DNA from: Candidatus Buchananbacteria bacterium
Lineage (GTDB): Bacteria > Patescibacteriota > Patescibacteriia > CAIXNZ01
DNA length: 8,705 bases
Direction: 5' to 3'
Assembly (NCBI GenBank): GCA_030592165.1
Contig: JAUVKC010000038.1
Coordinates: 1 to 8,705, forward strand
Part shown: in pieces, positions 1 through 6,402 of the stretch
Layout: the number at the start of each line of letters is the position of its first letter
Position numbering within the stretch: the stretch's first letter is position 1
Notes under the pieces: model-generated
Told to the model about the DNA's origin: nothing
The model's input: the letters and a program-made list of their open reading frames with translations, nothing else
Databases searched by the model: none
Made by a program: the position numbers and the translations under genes

Positions 1-815
1 AAGCAATTATCATGCCATCTCATGCTTGGACACCTTGGTTTTCTATTTTTGGTTCAAAATCAGGTTTTGATACTATTGAAGAATGTTTTGATATTTATAC
101 TCCGTATATTTACGCTATTGAAACAGGTTTATCATCTGACCCACCAATGAATTGGCGATTGTCAGCTTTGGATGATGTTTTATTATTATCAAATTCAGAT
201 GCCCATTCTTTACCTAATCTTGGTCGTGAAGCAAATGTTTTTGAATGGAAAGAACCTAGTTATGATGAATTTTATAATACTTTAAAAAACAAAGATAAAG
301 ATAAATTCAAATACACAATTGAGTTTTACCCAGAAGAAGGTAAATATCATGTTGATGGCCATGCCAAATGCGGTATTTCCATGGAACCAGCTGAAACAAA
401 AAAGAATAAAGGCATTTGCCCTGTTTGTAAAAAGCCTTTAGTCGTTGGAGTTTTGTATCGGGTCGATGAATTAGCTGATCGAAAGCCAGAAGACGCAAAA
501 AATAAAATACCTTTTAAAAGCATCGTACCTTTACAGGAAATAATCTCGGAAAGTTTTAATGTTGGTAAAGGTTCAAAAAAAGTTCAAAATGAATATTTTG
601 AAATGATAAAAAAAGGAGGTAACGAATTTGAAATTTTACTTGATAAAAGTTTTAACGAATTAAAGCAAATAGCTCAGCCTACAGTGGTTGAAGCAATTAA
701 ACGTGTTCGAGAAGGTAAATTACATATTGAACCAGGTTATGACGGAATTTATGGTAAGGTTCAGATATATAAAAATGATGAAGAAAGAGGAGCAGTGCAA
801 AAGAGTTTGATATAA
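1..815 (+). CDS. Endonuclease Q (EndoQ)-family protein, 5'-truncated by the window edge
   Basis: EndoQ enzymes nick DNA on the 5' side of deaminated bases (uracil, hypoxanthine) and abasic sites; homologues are often mis-annotated as UvrD-like helicase or PHP-domain protein. The frame is open to the left edge (first full codon at position 3), so the ATG at 12 is internal and, from typical family length, roughly 120-150 N-terminal residues are missing. Visible signatures are SHAWTPWFS (around 18-44), ETGLSSDPPMNWRLSALD (around 120-170) and the PHP metal-site motif NSDAH (around 195-206), followed by LGREANVFE. Next comes a zinc-ribbon-like module with His at 360-362 and Cys at 369, 417 and 426 (H-x2-C ... 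C-x2-C), then KPLVVGVLYRVDELADR. The C-terminal part is helical, ending in TAA at 813-815. A hairpin terminator follows 35 bases later. Family assignment rests on motif recognition and is strong. Activity on deaminated DNA is inferred from archaeal and Bacillus relatives. Confidence 0.88.
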   Translation, partial: AIIMPSHAWTPWFSIFGSKSGFDTIEECFDIYTPYIYAIETGLSSDPPMNWRLSALDDVLLLSNSDAHSLPNLGREANVFEWKEPSYDEFYNTLKNKDKDKFKYTIEFYPEEGKYHVDGHAKCGISMEPAETKKNKGICPVCKKPLVVGVLYRVDELADRKPEDAKNKIPFKSIVPLQEIISESFNVGKGSKKVQNEYFEMIKKGGNEFEILLDKSFNELKQIAQPTVVEAIKRVREGKLHIEPGYDGIYGKVQIYKNDEERGAVQKSLI

Positions 816-817
816 TA

Positions 818-846
818 TTGACATTTAGTCTTGATTTTGCTAAAAT
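818..846 (+). promoter_or_regulatory. Sigma-70-type promoter, likely for the tRNA-Ala transcript
   Basis: TTGACA at 818-823, a 17-base spacer, and TAAAAT at 841-846 (5 of 6 to TATAAT). It begins two bases after the EndoQ stop codon. The spacer contains TTTAGTC and ends in GC, as in the ileS promoter at 2404-2432. The expected start, near 853, falls inside the 5' arm of the terminator at 851-874, so a new transcript would lack part of that arm and could escape termination. No better promoter is seen closer to the tRNA. Target assignment is inferred. Confidence 0.65.
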
Positions 847-850
847 GATC

Positions 851-874
851 ATAGTTCTTAGGAACTATTTTTTT
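851..874 (+). terminator. Rho-independent terminator of the EndoQ gene
   Basis: A perfect 7-bp stem (ATAGTTC at 851-857, GAACTAT at 862-868) with loop TTAG, followed directly by a run of seven T (868-874). It ends the EndoQ transcript 36 bases after its stop codon. The stem is AT-rich and may be leaky. Confidence 0.75.
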
Positions 875-910
875 GATTATAGTGATGGTAAACTCTTATT
901 TTAGGGTTCC

Positions 911-1011
911 GCCCAGTTAGAAGTATCGGTTTAGAATCATATTTTTGGATATTTATCTTTAAAAGGTTTATAACCATCTGATTATAAAATAACGGATACT
1001 TCTAACTGGGC
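911..1011. repeat. Long inverted repeat in the leader of tRNA-Ala, overlapping its 5' end
   Basis: The arms at 911-931 and 991-1011 are complementary over 21 bp with one mismatch (928/994), including a perfect 17-bp block from 911 to 927 against 995-1011. The core of the left arm reads CCCAGTTAGAAGTATC. The intervening 59 bases are AT-rich and can add weaker nested pairing. The right arm includes the first four bases of the tRNA (1008-1011), so a transcript covering both arms could pair the leader with the tRNA acceptor 5' strand. No transposase and no flanking target duplication are seen. It may be a small non-autonomous repeat or a processing/folding element. Confidence 0.8.
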
Positions 1012-1080
1012 CCGTAGCTCATCTGGTAGAGCGCCTGCTTTGCACGCAGGAGGTGGCAGGTTCAAGTCCTGTCGGGTCCA
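1008..1080 (+). tRNA. tRNA-Ala (anticodon UGC)
   Basis: A complete 73-base cloverleaf can be drawn by hand. The acceptor GGGCCCG (1008-1014) pairs with CGGGTCC (1073-1079), with discriminator A at 1080. The D arm is GCTC/GAGC. The anticodon stem CCTGC/GCAGG encloses loop TTTGCAC, giving anticodon TGC at 1041-1043. The T arm is GCAGG/CCTGT with loop TTCAAGT. The third acceptor pair is G3-U70, the main identity element for alanyl-tRNA synthetase. The 3' CCA is not encoded (the next bases are CTC), so a CCA-adding enzyme is required. U34 makes this tRNA a plausible substrate class for the TrhP-like protein encoded at 6923-8218. Confidence 0.97.
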
Positions 1081-1089
1081 CTCGCGAAG

Positions 1090-1120
1090 ACGTTCCATGT
1101 AAAGTGGAACGTTTTTGTTT
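1090..1120 (+). terminator. Rho-independent terminator after tRNA-Ala
   Basis: A perfect 8-bp stem (ACGTTCCA at 1090-1097, TGGAACGT at 1105-1112) with a 7-base loop, followed by TTTTGTTT. It lies 10 bases after the tRNA end and defines a short tRNA-only transcript. Confidence 0.85.
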
Positions 1121-1140
1121 AGAAAAAATTAAATCAATAC

Positions 1141-1182
1141 CTCGTCCTGCCCGCCGAAACTCGAAGAGTGAAGGCCGGGTCG
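1141..1182. repeat. GC-rich imperfect palindromic repeat
   Basis: A GC-rich patch in an AT-rich region. CCCG/CGGG with CC/GG (one bulge) encloses a small ACTC-GAA-GAGT hairpin around 1159-1170. The pattern CCCGCCGAA ... GTGAAGG(C)CGGG matches the style of intergenic palindromes I associate with Patescibacteria. There is no sign of coding. Family membership is from recognition only. Confidence 0.5.
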
Positions 1183-1270
1183 GGTCCACCCTTCGCCTTG
1201 AATACAATGGCTCAGGGTGTCGAATGACACCGTGAGCGAAGTCATTGACGAGTATTCGAGGAAATGACCC
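1182..1270. repeat. Nested palindromic repeat element (ACCCTTCG ... CTCAGGGTG ... ATGACA family)
   Basis: Several overlapping inverted repeats lie here. 1187-1197 pairs with 1209-1219 (9 of 11). GTGTC/GACAC at 1217-1221 and 1226-1230 closes a GAAT loop. AATGAC 1223-1228 pairs with GTCATT 1241-1246. 1197-1205 pairs with 1252-1260 (one G-U type mismatch). An outer GGGTC 1182-1186 pairs with GACCC 1266-1270. The competing stems suggest a compound or degenerate repeat. Its core words (ACCCTTCG, CTCAGG, ATGACA) recur inside the trhP-like gene at about 7751-7777. Confidence 0.65.
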
Positions 1271-1272
1271 AA

Positions 1273-1300
1273 ACGTTCCACTCTCGTGGTTCGTTTTAGT
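1273..1300 (+). terminator. Degenerate second copy of the tRNA terminator
   Basis: ACGTTCCAC (1273-1281) and GTGGTTCGT (1286-1294) pair at 7 of 9 positions around a TT/TT internal loop, with loop TCTC, then TTTTAGTTT. Sequence and downstream bases resemble the intact terminator at 1090-1120, which suggests local duplication followed by decay. Whether it still terminates is doubtful. Confidence 0.45.
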
Positions 1301-1310
1301 TTAAAGAATA

Positions 1311-1340
1311 ATAAAAGAAGCCCTTGCGGGCTTCTTTTAT
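1311..1340. terminator. Strong bidirectional terminator
   Basis: A perfect 13-bp stem (1311-1323 with 1328-1340) closed by loop TTGC. The sides read AAAAGAAGCCC and GGGCTTCTTTT, giving T-rich tails on both strands. It sits 3 bases beyond the stop codon of the minus-strand DUF4349 gene, so its main job is ending that transcript. On the plus strand it would catch read-through from the tRNA region. Confidence 0.9.
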
Positions 1341-1343
1341 GTT

Positions 1344-2321
1344 TTATTTGATTTGTTGATTAAGTTTCTTTTTGTAAATTTTTCTACCAACCAAGTAAAT
1401 GATTAAGAATATTACTAGATATGGAATTAAACTGATTAGCCAAAAGATTGATCCAACTGTCCAGTCAACAAAGTTCTGTAAACTGACAATTAATTGACTG
1501 GTTGATCGTTTAACATTTTCCCAGGGTTGCCATTTATCAGCTGGTAAAGTAACTTTAAATTCACTTGAGATATGGACTGTAATAGTCGACATATCAGTTT
1601 GATTGTCTAGATATCTTAATCTGCCTTTAATTCTTTCAATTTCACGCTGAACTTGGTCAAGTTTGTTTCGCACGGCTATAATTTCTTCAACTTCATTAGC
1701 TCGTTTTAGTAATTTTAAATATTGAGTTTCAACAGCTTCTTGATGTTTCAAGTCAGCGTTTAAATCATTATACTCTTCTGTTACTTCTCTACCTCTTATA
1801 TCTTCACGTTCAACTAATTTCGCGTATGATTTTATTTGAGAAATTTGGTTTTCAAATTTAGTTACTGGTACACGCAAGACAAGACTAGCAAATTTTTGTC
1901 CTTTAGTATTTTCAGTCACACTGGAATTCTGGATAAATCCTCCCGCTGCAGAAGTATCAGCAGTTATTTTAGTAACAGTTTGTTCAACTTCGTTTACTGA
2001 AATATCCAAATTAGCTGTTTTAATAACTTTACGATCACCACTTGCTGTTGACGGCATATTCGGTTTCTCAAAGCTTTCATTATTCGAAGTCCTGACTGAA
2101 TCTTGCATTATACCTGAAGGTGCTAAACCAACACTAATTCCACTTGATTTTTTAGCTAATCCAACTGATTGAGTGTTTATTCTATCATAACTATAATTAT
2201 TTCTTAGCGGTGCTCCTATAGAAATAAATACTGTGTAAATTATAACAACAATAACGATAATCAGGAGAATTGTTAAGCTTTTTTTAGCTAAAGATAATTG
2301 CTTAAATTTTTCTAGCAACAT
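1344..2321 (-). CDS. DUF4349-domain membrane protein
   Basis: A 325-residue protein of unknown function. Residues 15-36 form an N-terminal transmembrane helix or uncleaved signal anchor. Residues 37-96 are a low-complexity Ser/Asn-rich linker. Residues 97-252 match the DUF4349 pattern as I know it: RKVIKTANLDISV at the start, GGFIQ, LVLRVPVTKFE, EDIRGREVTEEYNDL, and STITVHI at the end. Residues about 183-236 are a charged helical stretch likely to form a coiled coil. Residues 289-312 form a second transmembrane helix followed by a Lys/Arg-rich tail. The expected topology is one large extracytoplasmic domain between two helices with both ends inside. An in-frame TAA lies 9 bases before the ATG at 2321, so that is the first possible start; no Shine-Dalgarno is seen. 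The gene is divergent from ileS and ends at a strong terminator. Family assignment is fairly sure; no biochemical role can be given. Confidence 0.88.
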   Translation of the reverse strand: MLLEKFKQLSLAKKSLTILLIIVIVVIIYTVFISIGAPLRNNYSYDRINTQSVGLAKKSSGISVGLAPSGIMQDSVRTSNNESFEKPNMPSTASGDRKVIKTANLDISVNEVEQTVTKITADTSAAGGFIQNSSVTENTKGQKFASLVLRVPVTKFENQISQIKSYAKLVEREDIRGREVTEEYNDLNADLKHQEAVETQYLKLLKRANEVEEIIAVRNKLDQVQREIERIKGRLRYLDNQTDMSTITVHISSEFKVTLPADKWQPWENVKRSTSQLIVSLQNFVDWTVGSIFWLISLIPYLVIFLIIYLVGRKIYKKKLNQQIK

Positions 2322-2364
2322 ACTGATTTTTTAAATTATTAATATAAGTAAAGTATAACAAGTT

Positions 2365-2393
2365 ATTATTAAAATGAAAACTGAATAAGTCAA
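2365..2393 (-). promoter_or_regulatory. Promoter of the DUF4349 gene
   Basis: On the minus strand, TTGACT (2393-2388), a 17-base spacer and AATAAT (2370-2365; 5 of 6 to TATAAT). The expected start is near 2358, giving a leader of about 36 bases. A competing -10, TATACT, lies at 2357-2352 without a good -35. The -35 lies 10 bp from the -35 of the divergent ileS promoter. Confidence 0.5.
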
Positions 2394-2403
2394 GTTTTTA
2401 TTT

Positions 2404-2432
2404 TTGACTTTTTAGTCAATTTTCGCTAAAAT
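2404..2432 (+). promoter_or_regulatory. Promoter of the ileS-NIF3 transcript
   Basis: TTGACT (2404-2409), a 17-base spacer, and TAAAAT (2427-2432). The spacer carries TTTAGTC and ends in GC, matching the promoter at 818-846. The expected start is near 2439, giving a leader of about 27 bases, too short for a T-box riboswitch, and no T-box motif is seen. Confidence 0.72.
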
Positions 2433-2465
2433 AAGGATATTAATTAGTTATAACCTTTAAATTTT

Positions 2466-5393
2466 ATGGCAGAAAATAAGAGTCAATTTGCCCAAAATGA
2501 AGAGAAAATGATTGAATATTGGGAAGAAAATAAAATATTTGAGAAATCAATTGAACAGCGTAAAGATGCACCAATGTTTTCTTTTTATGATGGACCTCCT
2601 TTTGCTTCAGGGTCACCTCATTACGGTCATATTTTAGCTTCAACCTTGAAAGACACGGTTACACGTTATTGGACAATGAAAGGTTATAAAGTTGAACGTA
2701 CTGTTGGTTGGGATTGTCATGGTTTACCAGTGGAAAATTTGATTGAAAAGGAAATGAAAATTAAATCAAAAAAGGAAATATTTGAATTAGGTAAGAACGA
2801 ATATGAGTCAATCAAGATTTTTAATGAAGCCTGTTCTTCCTCAGTTTTTCGTTGTGTAGATGAATGGAAAGATACATTTAAACGAATCGGTCGTTGGGCT
2901 GATTATTCAAATCAATATGCTACAATGGATACTGAATATATTGAATCAGTTTGGTGGGCGTTTAAAGAACTTTTTGATAAAGGTTTGATTTATAAAGGTT
3001 ATCGAGTATCTCCATATTGTCCTCGTTGTGGTACACCACTTTCAAACTTTGAAGTTAATCAAGGCTATGCTAAGGCTAAAGATCCTTCAATCTATATTAA
3101 AGTAAAAATTAAAAATCAAGAAAATACTTCGTTTTTGGTCTGGACTACTACACCCTGGACTTTACCAGCCAATGTTGCTTTAGCAGTCGGATCAACAATT
3201 GATTATATAAAAGTAAAAGTTAATGGTGAGTTTTTGATTTTAGCAAAATCACGACAGGAAGTTATTGAAAAGTATTTTGGTAAAATTGATATTGTTGAAA
3301 TGTATAAAGGTAAAGATCTCGTCGATTTAGAATATGAGCCTGTATTTAAATATTTTGAAAATAAATTAGACAAAAAAGCCTGGTATGTTGTAGCTGCTGA
3401 TTTTGTTTCAACTGAAGATGGTACTGGTATAGTTCATATTGCCCCGGCTTTTGGTGAGGAAGATATGCAAATTGGTGAGAAAAAGGATTTACCGATTTTA
3501 ATGACAGTAGATATGGAAGGTAAGTTTAATCCAGAAATAACAGATTGGGCAGGTAAATTTGTTAAAGGTGCTGATAAATCAATTATGGAATATTTGAAAA
3601 AGGAAGGTATATTAATTTCAGAAGTTGACGAAACAATTGAACATGATTATCCTTTTTGCTGGCGTTGTGATAGTCCTTTGATCTATTACGCACTTGATGC
3701 CTGGTATGTTGCTGTGACGGATATTCAGGAAAAAATTATTTTTAATAATTCAAAGGTAGAAATTGAAGATCCAAATGGTACTAAACATGACGGTATTCGC
3801 TGGGTGCCTGGACATATTAAAGATGGACGTTTTGGTAAATGGCTTGAAAATGTTAAGGATTGGAATATCTCTAGAAATAGGTTTTGGGGTGCACCGATCC
3901 CTGTTTGGCAATGTGAAAAATGTGATCAAATAAAAGTTGTTGGTAGTAAAGAAGAATTAAATGATAAAAAAATAAAAGATTTACATCGACCATATATTGA
4001 TGATGTTAAATTTGAATGTAGTTGTGGCGGACAAATGACAAGAATAGAAGAGGTCTTTGATTGCTGGTTTGAATCAGGGTCAATGCCTTACGCTCAGTAT
4101 CATTATCCTTTTGAAAATAAAGATAATTTTGAACCAGGGTTTCCTGCTGATTTTATTGCCGAAGGACTTGATCAAACTCGTGGTTGGTTTTACACTCTCC
4201 ATGTTTTGGGTACAGCTTTATTTGATAAACCGGCGTTTAAAAATGTTGTAGTTAATGGTTTGATTTTAGCAGAAGATGGTAAAAAGCTTTCCAAAAGATT
4301 AAAGAATTATACTGAACCTAATATCTTGTTTGATAAATTAGGGGTAGATGCTGTTCGTTACTTTTTACTGACCTCAACACCGATTGGTGAGGATTATCGT
4401 TTTTCTGATCGTTTAGTTCAGGAAAGTTTAAGAAAAACTGTCATGATGATGAATAATCTTTATAATTTTTACGCCCTATACGAGAATACCATTGAGTTTG
4501 ATAAAGATTTGAGTAAAAACAAACTTGCTAACCCTTTGGATAAATGGATTTTAGCTAAATTGAATATATTAATTGATAAAACTAATAAAGAAATGGAAGT
4601 TTTTGATCTTACCAGAGCAAGTAGACCGATATTAGAATTTATTAATGAATTTTCTACCTGGTACTTGAGAAGAAGTCGAGATAGGTTTAAAGGCAAAGAT
4701 GAAGAAGATAAGAAACAAGCTTTAAATACTATGTACAATGTATTAATTGAATTAACAAAGGTTAGTGCCCCGTTTATACCATTTATTTCAGATGAAATTT
4801 ATCAAAAATTAAACGGACCGAAAGAAAGTGTTCATTTGGAAGATTGGTCAGAAGTTGCTCATGATTTAATTGATACAAAATTAATTGAACAAATGGAAAC
4901 AGTCAGGAAATTAATTGAACAAGCTTTGTCAGTCAGGGCAGAATCAGGAATTAAAGTTCGTCAACCTTTGAGTAAATTATATATTACAAAAAAAACAGTA
5001 CCAGCTGAATTGTTTTTCTTAATTAAAGATGAGGTTAATGTTAAGGAAGTTGAAGTGGTGGCTGAATTACCTCAGGGTGATAATTTTAAAATTGGTGCGG
5101 ATGAAAATCATAAAGTAGCTTTAGATACGACTATTGATGAAGCTTTAAAATTAGAAGGTAATTCCAGAGAAATAATCAGACAGATTAATTCATTAAGAAA
5201 GAAAAAGGGATTAAGCTTGGGAGATATAGTTGATGTTAGTTACAAAACCAGCTCAAAGGAATTAACCAAGACAATCACCACTCATGGTGATGAAATTAAA
5301 GCTAATACCTTGACCAAGGAGTTAGCTGAAGGAAAAGCTGATGATGAATATGAAATAAATGGTCAGAAGATATTAATAAGTATAAAGAATTAA
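2466..5393 (+). CDS. ileS: Isoleucyl-tRNA synthetase, eukaryote-like (IleS2-type)
   Basis: A 975-residue class I synthetase that charges tRNA-Ile with isoleucine in the cytoplasm. The Rossmann-fold signature HYGH is at residues 52-55 within PPFASGSPHYGH, and the second ATP motif is KLSKR at 607-611. The CP1 editing domain is intact: WTTTPWTLPAN begins at residue 226, and GTGIVHIAPAFGEED follows with conserved Asp 333. Zinc-type Cys pairs are C185/C188, C398/C401, C483/C486 and C518/C520. VFDCWFESGSMPYAQ and EGLDQTRGWFYTLH are standard IleRS blocks. PHYGH together with KLSKR and the Cys pattern place it in the eukaryote-like clade, which in other bacteria tends to be mupirocin-resistant; resistance here is inferred. 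The start is the ATG 27 bases after the expected transcription start, without Shine-Dalgarno. It is followed after 19 bases by the NIF3-family gene, so co-transcription is likely. Length is somewhat shorter than typical IleS2 proteins. Confidence 0.98.
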   Translation: MAENKSQFAQNEEKMIEYWEENKIFEKSIEQRKDAPMFSFYDGPPFASGSPHYGHILASTLKDTVTRYWTMKGYKVERTVGWDCHGLPVENLIEKEMKIKSKKEIFELGKNEYESIKIFNEACSSSVFRCVDEWKDTFKRIGRWADYSNQYATMDTEYIESVWWAFKELFDKGLIYKGYRVSPYCPRCGTPLSNFEVNQGYAKAKDPSIYIKVKIKNQENTSFLVWTTTPWTLPANVALAVGSTIDYIKVKVNGEFLILAKSRQEVIEKYFGKIDIVEMYKGKDLVDLEYEPVFKYFENKLDKKAWYVVAADFVSTEDGTGIVHIAPAFGEEDMQIGEKKDLPILMTVDMEGKFNPEITDWAGKFVKGADKSIMEYLKKEGILISEVDETIEHDYPFCWRCDSPLIYYALDAWYVAVTDIQEKIIFNNSKVEIEDPNGTKHDGIRWVPGHIKDGRFGKWLENVKDWNISRNRFWGAPIPVWQCEKCDQIKVVGSKEELNDKKIKDLHRPYIDDVKFECSCGGQMTRIEEVFDCWFESGSMPYAQYHYPFENKDNFEPGFPADFIAEGLDQTRGWFYTLHVLGTALFDKPAFKNVVVNGLILAEDGKKLSKRLKNYTEPNILFDKLGVDAVRYFLLTSTPIGEDYRFSDRLVQESLRKTVMMMNNLYNFYALYENTIEFDKDLSKNKLANPLDKWILAKLNILIDKTNKEMEVFDLTRASRPILEFINEFSTWYLRRSRDRFKGKDEEDKKQALNTMYNVLIELTKVSAPFIPFISDEIYQKLNGPKESVHLEDWSEVAHDLIDTKLIEQMETVRKLIEQALSVRAESGIKVRQPLSKLYITKKTVPAELFFLIKDEVNVKEVEVVAELPQGDNFKIGADENHKVALDTTIDEALKLEGNSREIIRQINSLRKKKGLSLGDIVDVSYKTSSKELTKTITTHGDEIKANTLTKELAEGKADDEYEINGQKILISIKN

Positions 5394-5412
5394 AAATTAA
5401 GTATTTAAGAAT

Positions 5413-6363
5413 ATGAAATTACAAGAAATATATCAATTAGTAGTAAAATTAGGAATTGAAAATGATTTGCGTGGCAAAAAAGCTGTTGAGAAAAATTTAA
5501 AAAGGATTAATGATAAATATGAAAAATTATCAAAAGATAAAAAAGCGAAATTTGATAAGGAAAAATTAACTAATCCTTATTCTGATAGTAGGGTTTTGCA
5601 TGAATCAAAGGATAAGAAGGAAATTAAAAAGATTATGGTTGGTATTGATATGGAAGCTCCAGAATTACTCTTGGCTGACAAGCTTGGGGTTGATTTAGTT
5701 ATTGCTCATCATCCTGAGGGCATTGGTTTGGCTGGTTTATCTGAGGTTATGCATTTACAGGCAGAAGTTATGGCAATGTATGGTGTGCCAATTAATGTTG
5801 CTGAAAGTGTTTTAAAACCAAGAATAAGTGAGGTTTCCCGAGGAATTGCCCCAATTAACCATCAACGAGCAGTTGATGTAGCTAAATTATTGGATATTAA
5901 TTATGTTTGTTTTCATACGGTTTGTGATAATATGGTAGCTAACTTTTTGAAAAAAGAATTTGATAATGCCAAAGATCTTGAATACGTTGAAGATGTAATG
6001 GATATATTAAATTCAATCCCAGAATATAAAGAAGCAGTAAAATTAGGAGCAGGTCCGAGATTATTTGCTGGTAGTGAAGGAAATCGAGCTGGTAAATTAG
6101 CGTTAACAGAAATTACTGGAGGCACAGAAGGTTCATCAAAAATTTATAGTAAAATGTCACAGGCAGGTATCGGGACTATTATTGGTATGCACATGTCAGA
6201 AACACATAAAAAAGAAGCTGAGAAAGCTCATATTAACGCAGTTATAGCTGGACATCTTTCATCTGATTCTATCGGTCTTAATTTATTTTTGGATAAATTA
6301 GAGACAAAAGGGATTGAAATCATACCTTGTTCAGGTTTGATTCGTGTTTCAAGAAATAAATAA
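5413..6363 (+). CDS. NIF3/DUF34-family metal-binding protein
   Basis: A 316-residue protein related to NIF3 (YbgI, often labelled GTP cyclohydrolase 1 type 2). Family members are widespread and usually bind a dinuclear metal centre; a firm enzymatic role is not established. The metal-site motif IAHHPEG lies at residues 97-103 (His 99, His 100), and the C-terminal metal region is MHMSETH (259-265) and GHLSSDSIGLN starting at 280 (His 281). It ends in PCSGLIRVSR, typical of the longer subfamily. Residues about 15-60 form a Lys/Glu-rich segment (KKAVEKNLKRINDKYEKLSK, then KLTNPYSDSRVL) that standard YbgI lacks but which I recognise in the long form found in archaea, Firmicutes and CPR. The gene starts 19 bases after ileS with no Shine-Dalgarno, consistent with the same transcript, and ends at a terminator shared with the convergent gene. 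Pairing with ileS may be only positional. Confidence 0.9.
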   Translation: MKLQEIYQLVVKLGIENDLRGKKAVEKNLKRINDKYEKLSKDKKAKFDKEKLTNPYSDSRVLHESKDKKEIKKIMVGIDMEAPELLLADKLGVDLVIAHHPEGIGLAGLSEVMHLQAEVMAMYGVPINVAESVLKPRISEVSRGIAPINHQRAVDVAKLLDINYVCFHTVCDNMVANFLKKEFDNAKDLEYVEDVMDILNSIPEYKEAVKLGAGPRLFAGSEGNRAGKLALTEITGGTEGSSKIYSKMSQAGIGTIIGMHMSETHKKEAEKAHINAVIAGHLSSDSIGLNLFLDKLETKGIEIIPCSGLIRVSRNK

Positions 6364-6376
6364 TTTGACAATAAAA

Positions 6377-6402
6377 AAAGCCATAGCTTATGCTATGGCT
6401 TT
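6377..6402. terminator. Shared bidirectional terminator between convergent genes, overlapping coding sequence
   Basis: A perfect 11-bp stem (6377-6387 with 6392-6402; AAAGCCATAGC / GCTATGGCTTT) with loop TTAT. On the minus strand it is followed by a run of seven T, making a strong terminator; on the plus strand the tail is only TTTG and weaker. The minus-strand gene's stop codon (6390-6388) lies in the loop and one arm encodes its last four residues, KAIA. Confidence 0.85.

Noticed and set aside
613..630. AAGGAGGT followed by possible start codons inside the EndoQ gene.
   Set aside because: It encodes KKGGNEF of the EndoQ helical region in frame; downstream starts are out of frame and lead nowhere convincing.
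911..1011. The inverted repeat as an insertion sequence or complete MITE.
   Set aside because: No transposase, no target-site duplication at the edges (GGTTCC left, CCGTAG right), and only about 100 bp long. A non-autonomous remnant cannot be excluded.
1019..1235. Open frames on both strands across the tRNA and the downstream repeats (about 60 codons each).
   Set aside because: They run through the tRNA body, its terminator and GC-rich palindromes; the minus-strand frame yields a peptide typical of mistranslated tRNA regions. No ribosome-binding site or family resemblance.
6365..6394. TTGACA with an 18-base spacer to TATGCT just after the NIF3-family gene.
   Set aside because: The -10 lies in the shared terminator stem and matches only 4 of 6; it would drive antisense into the convergent gene. 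Probably chance.
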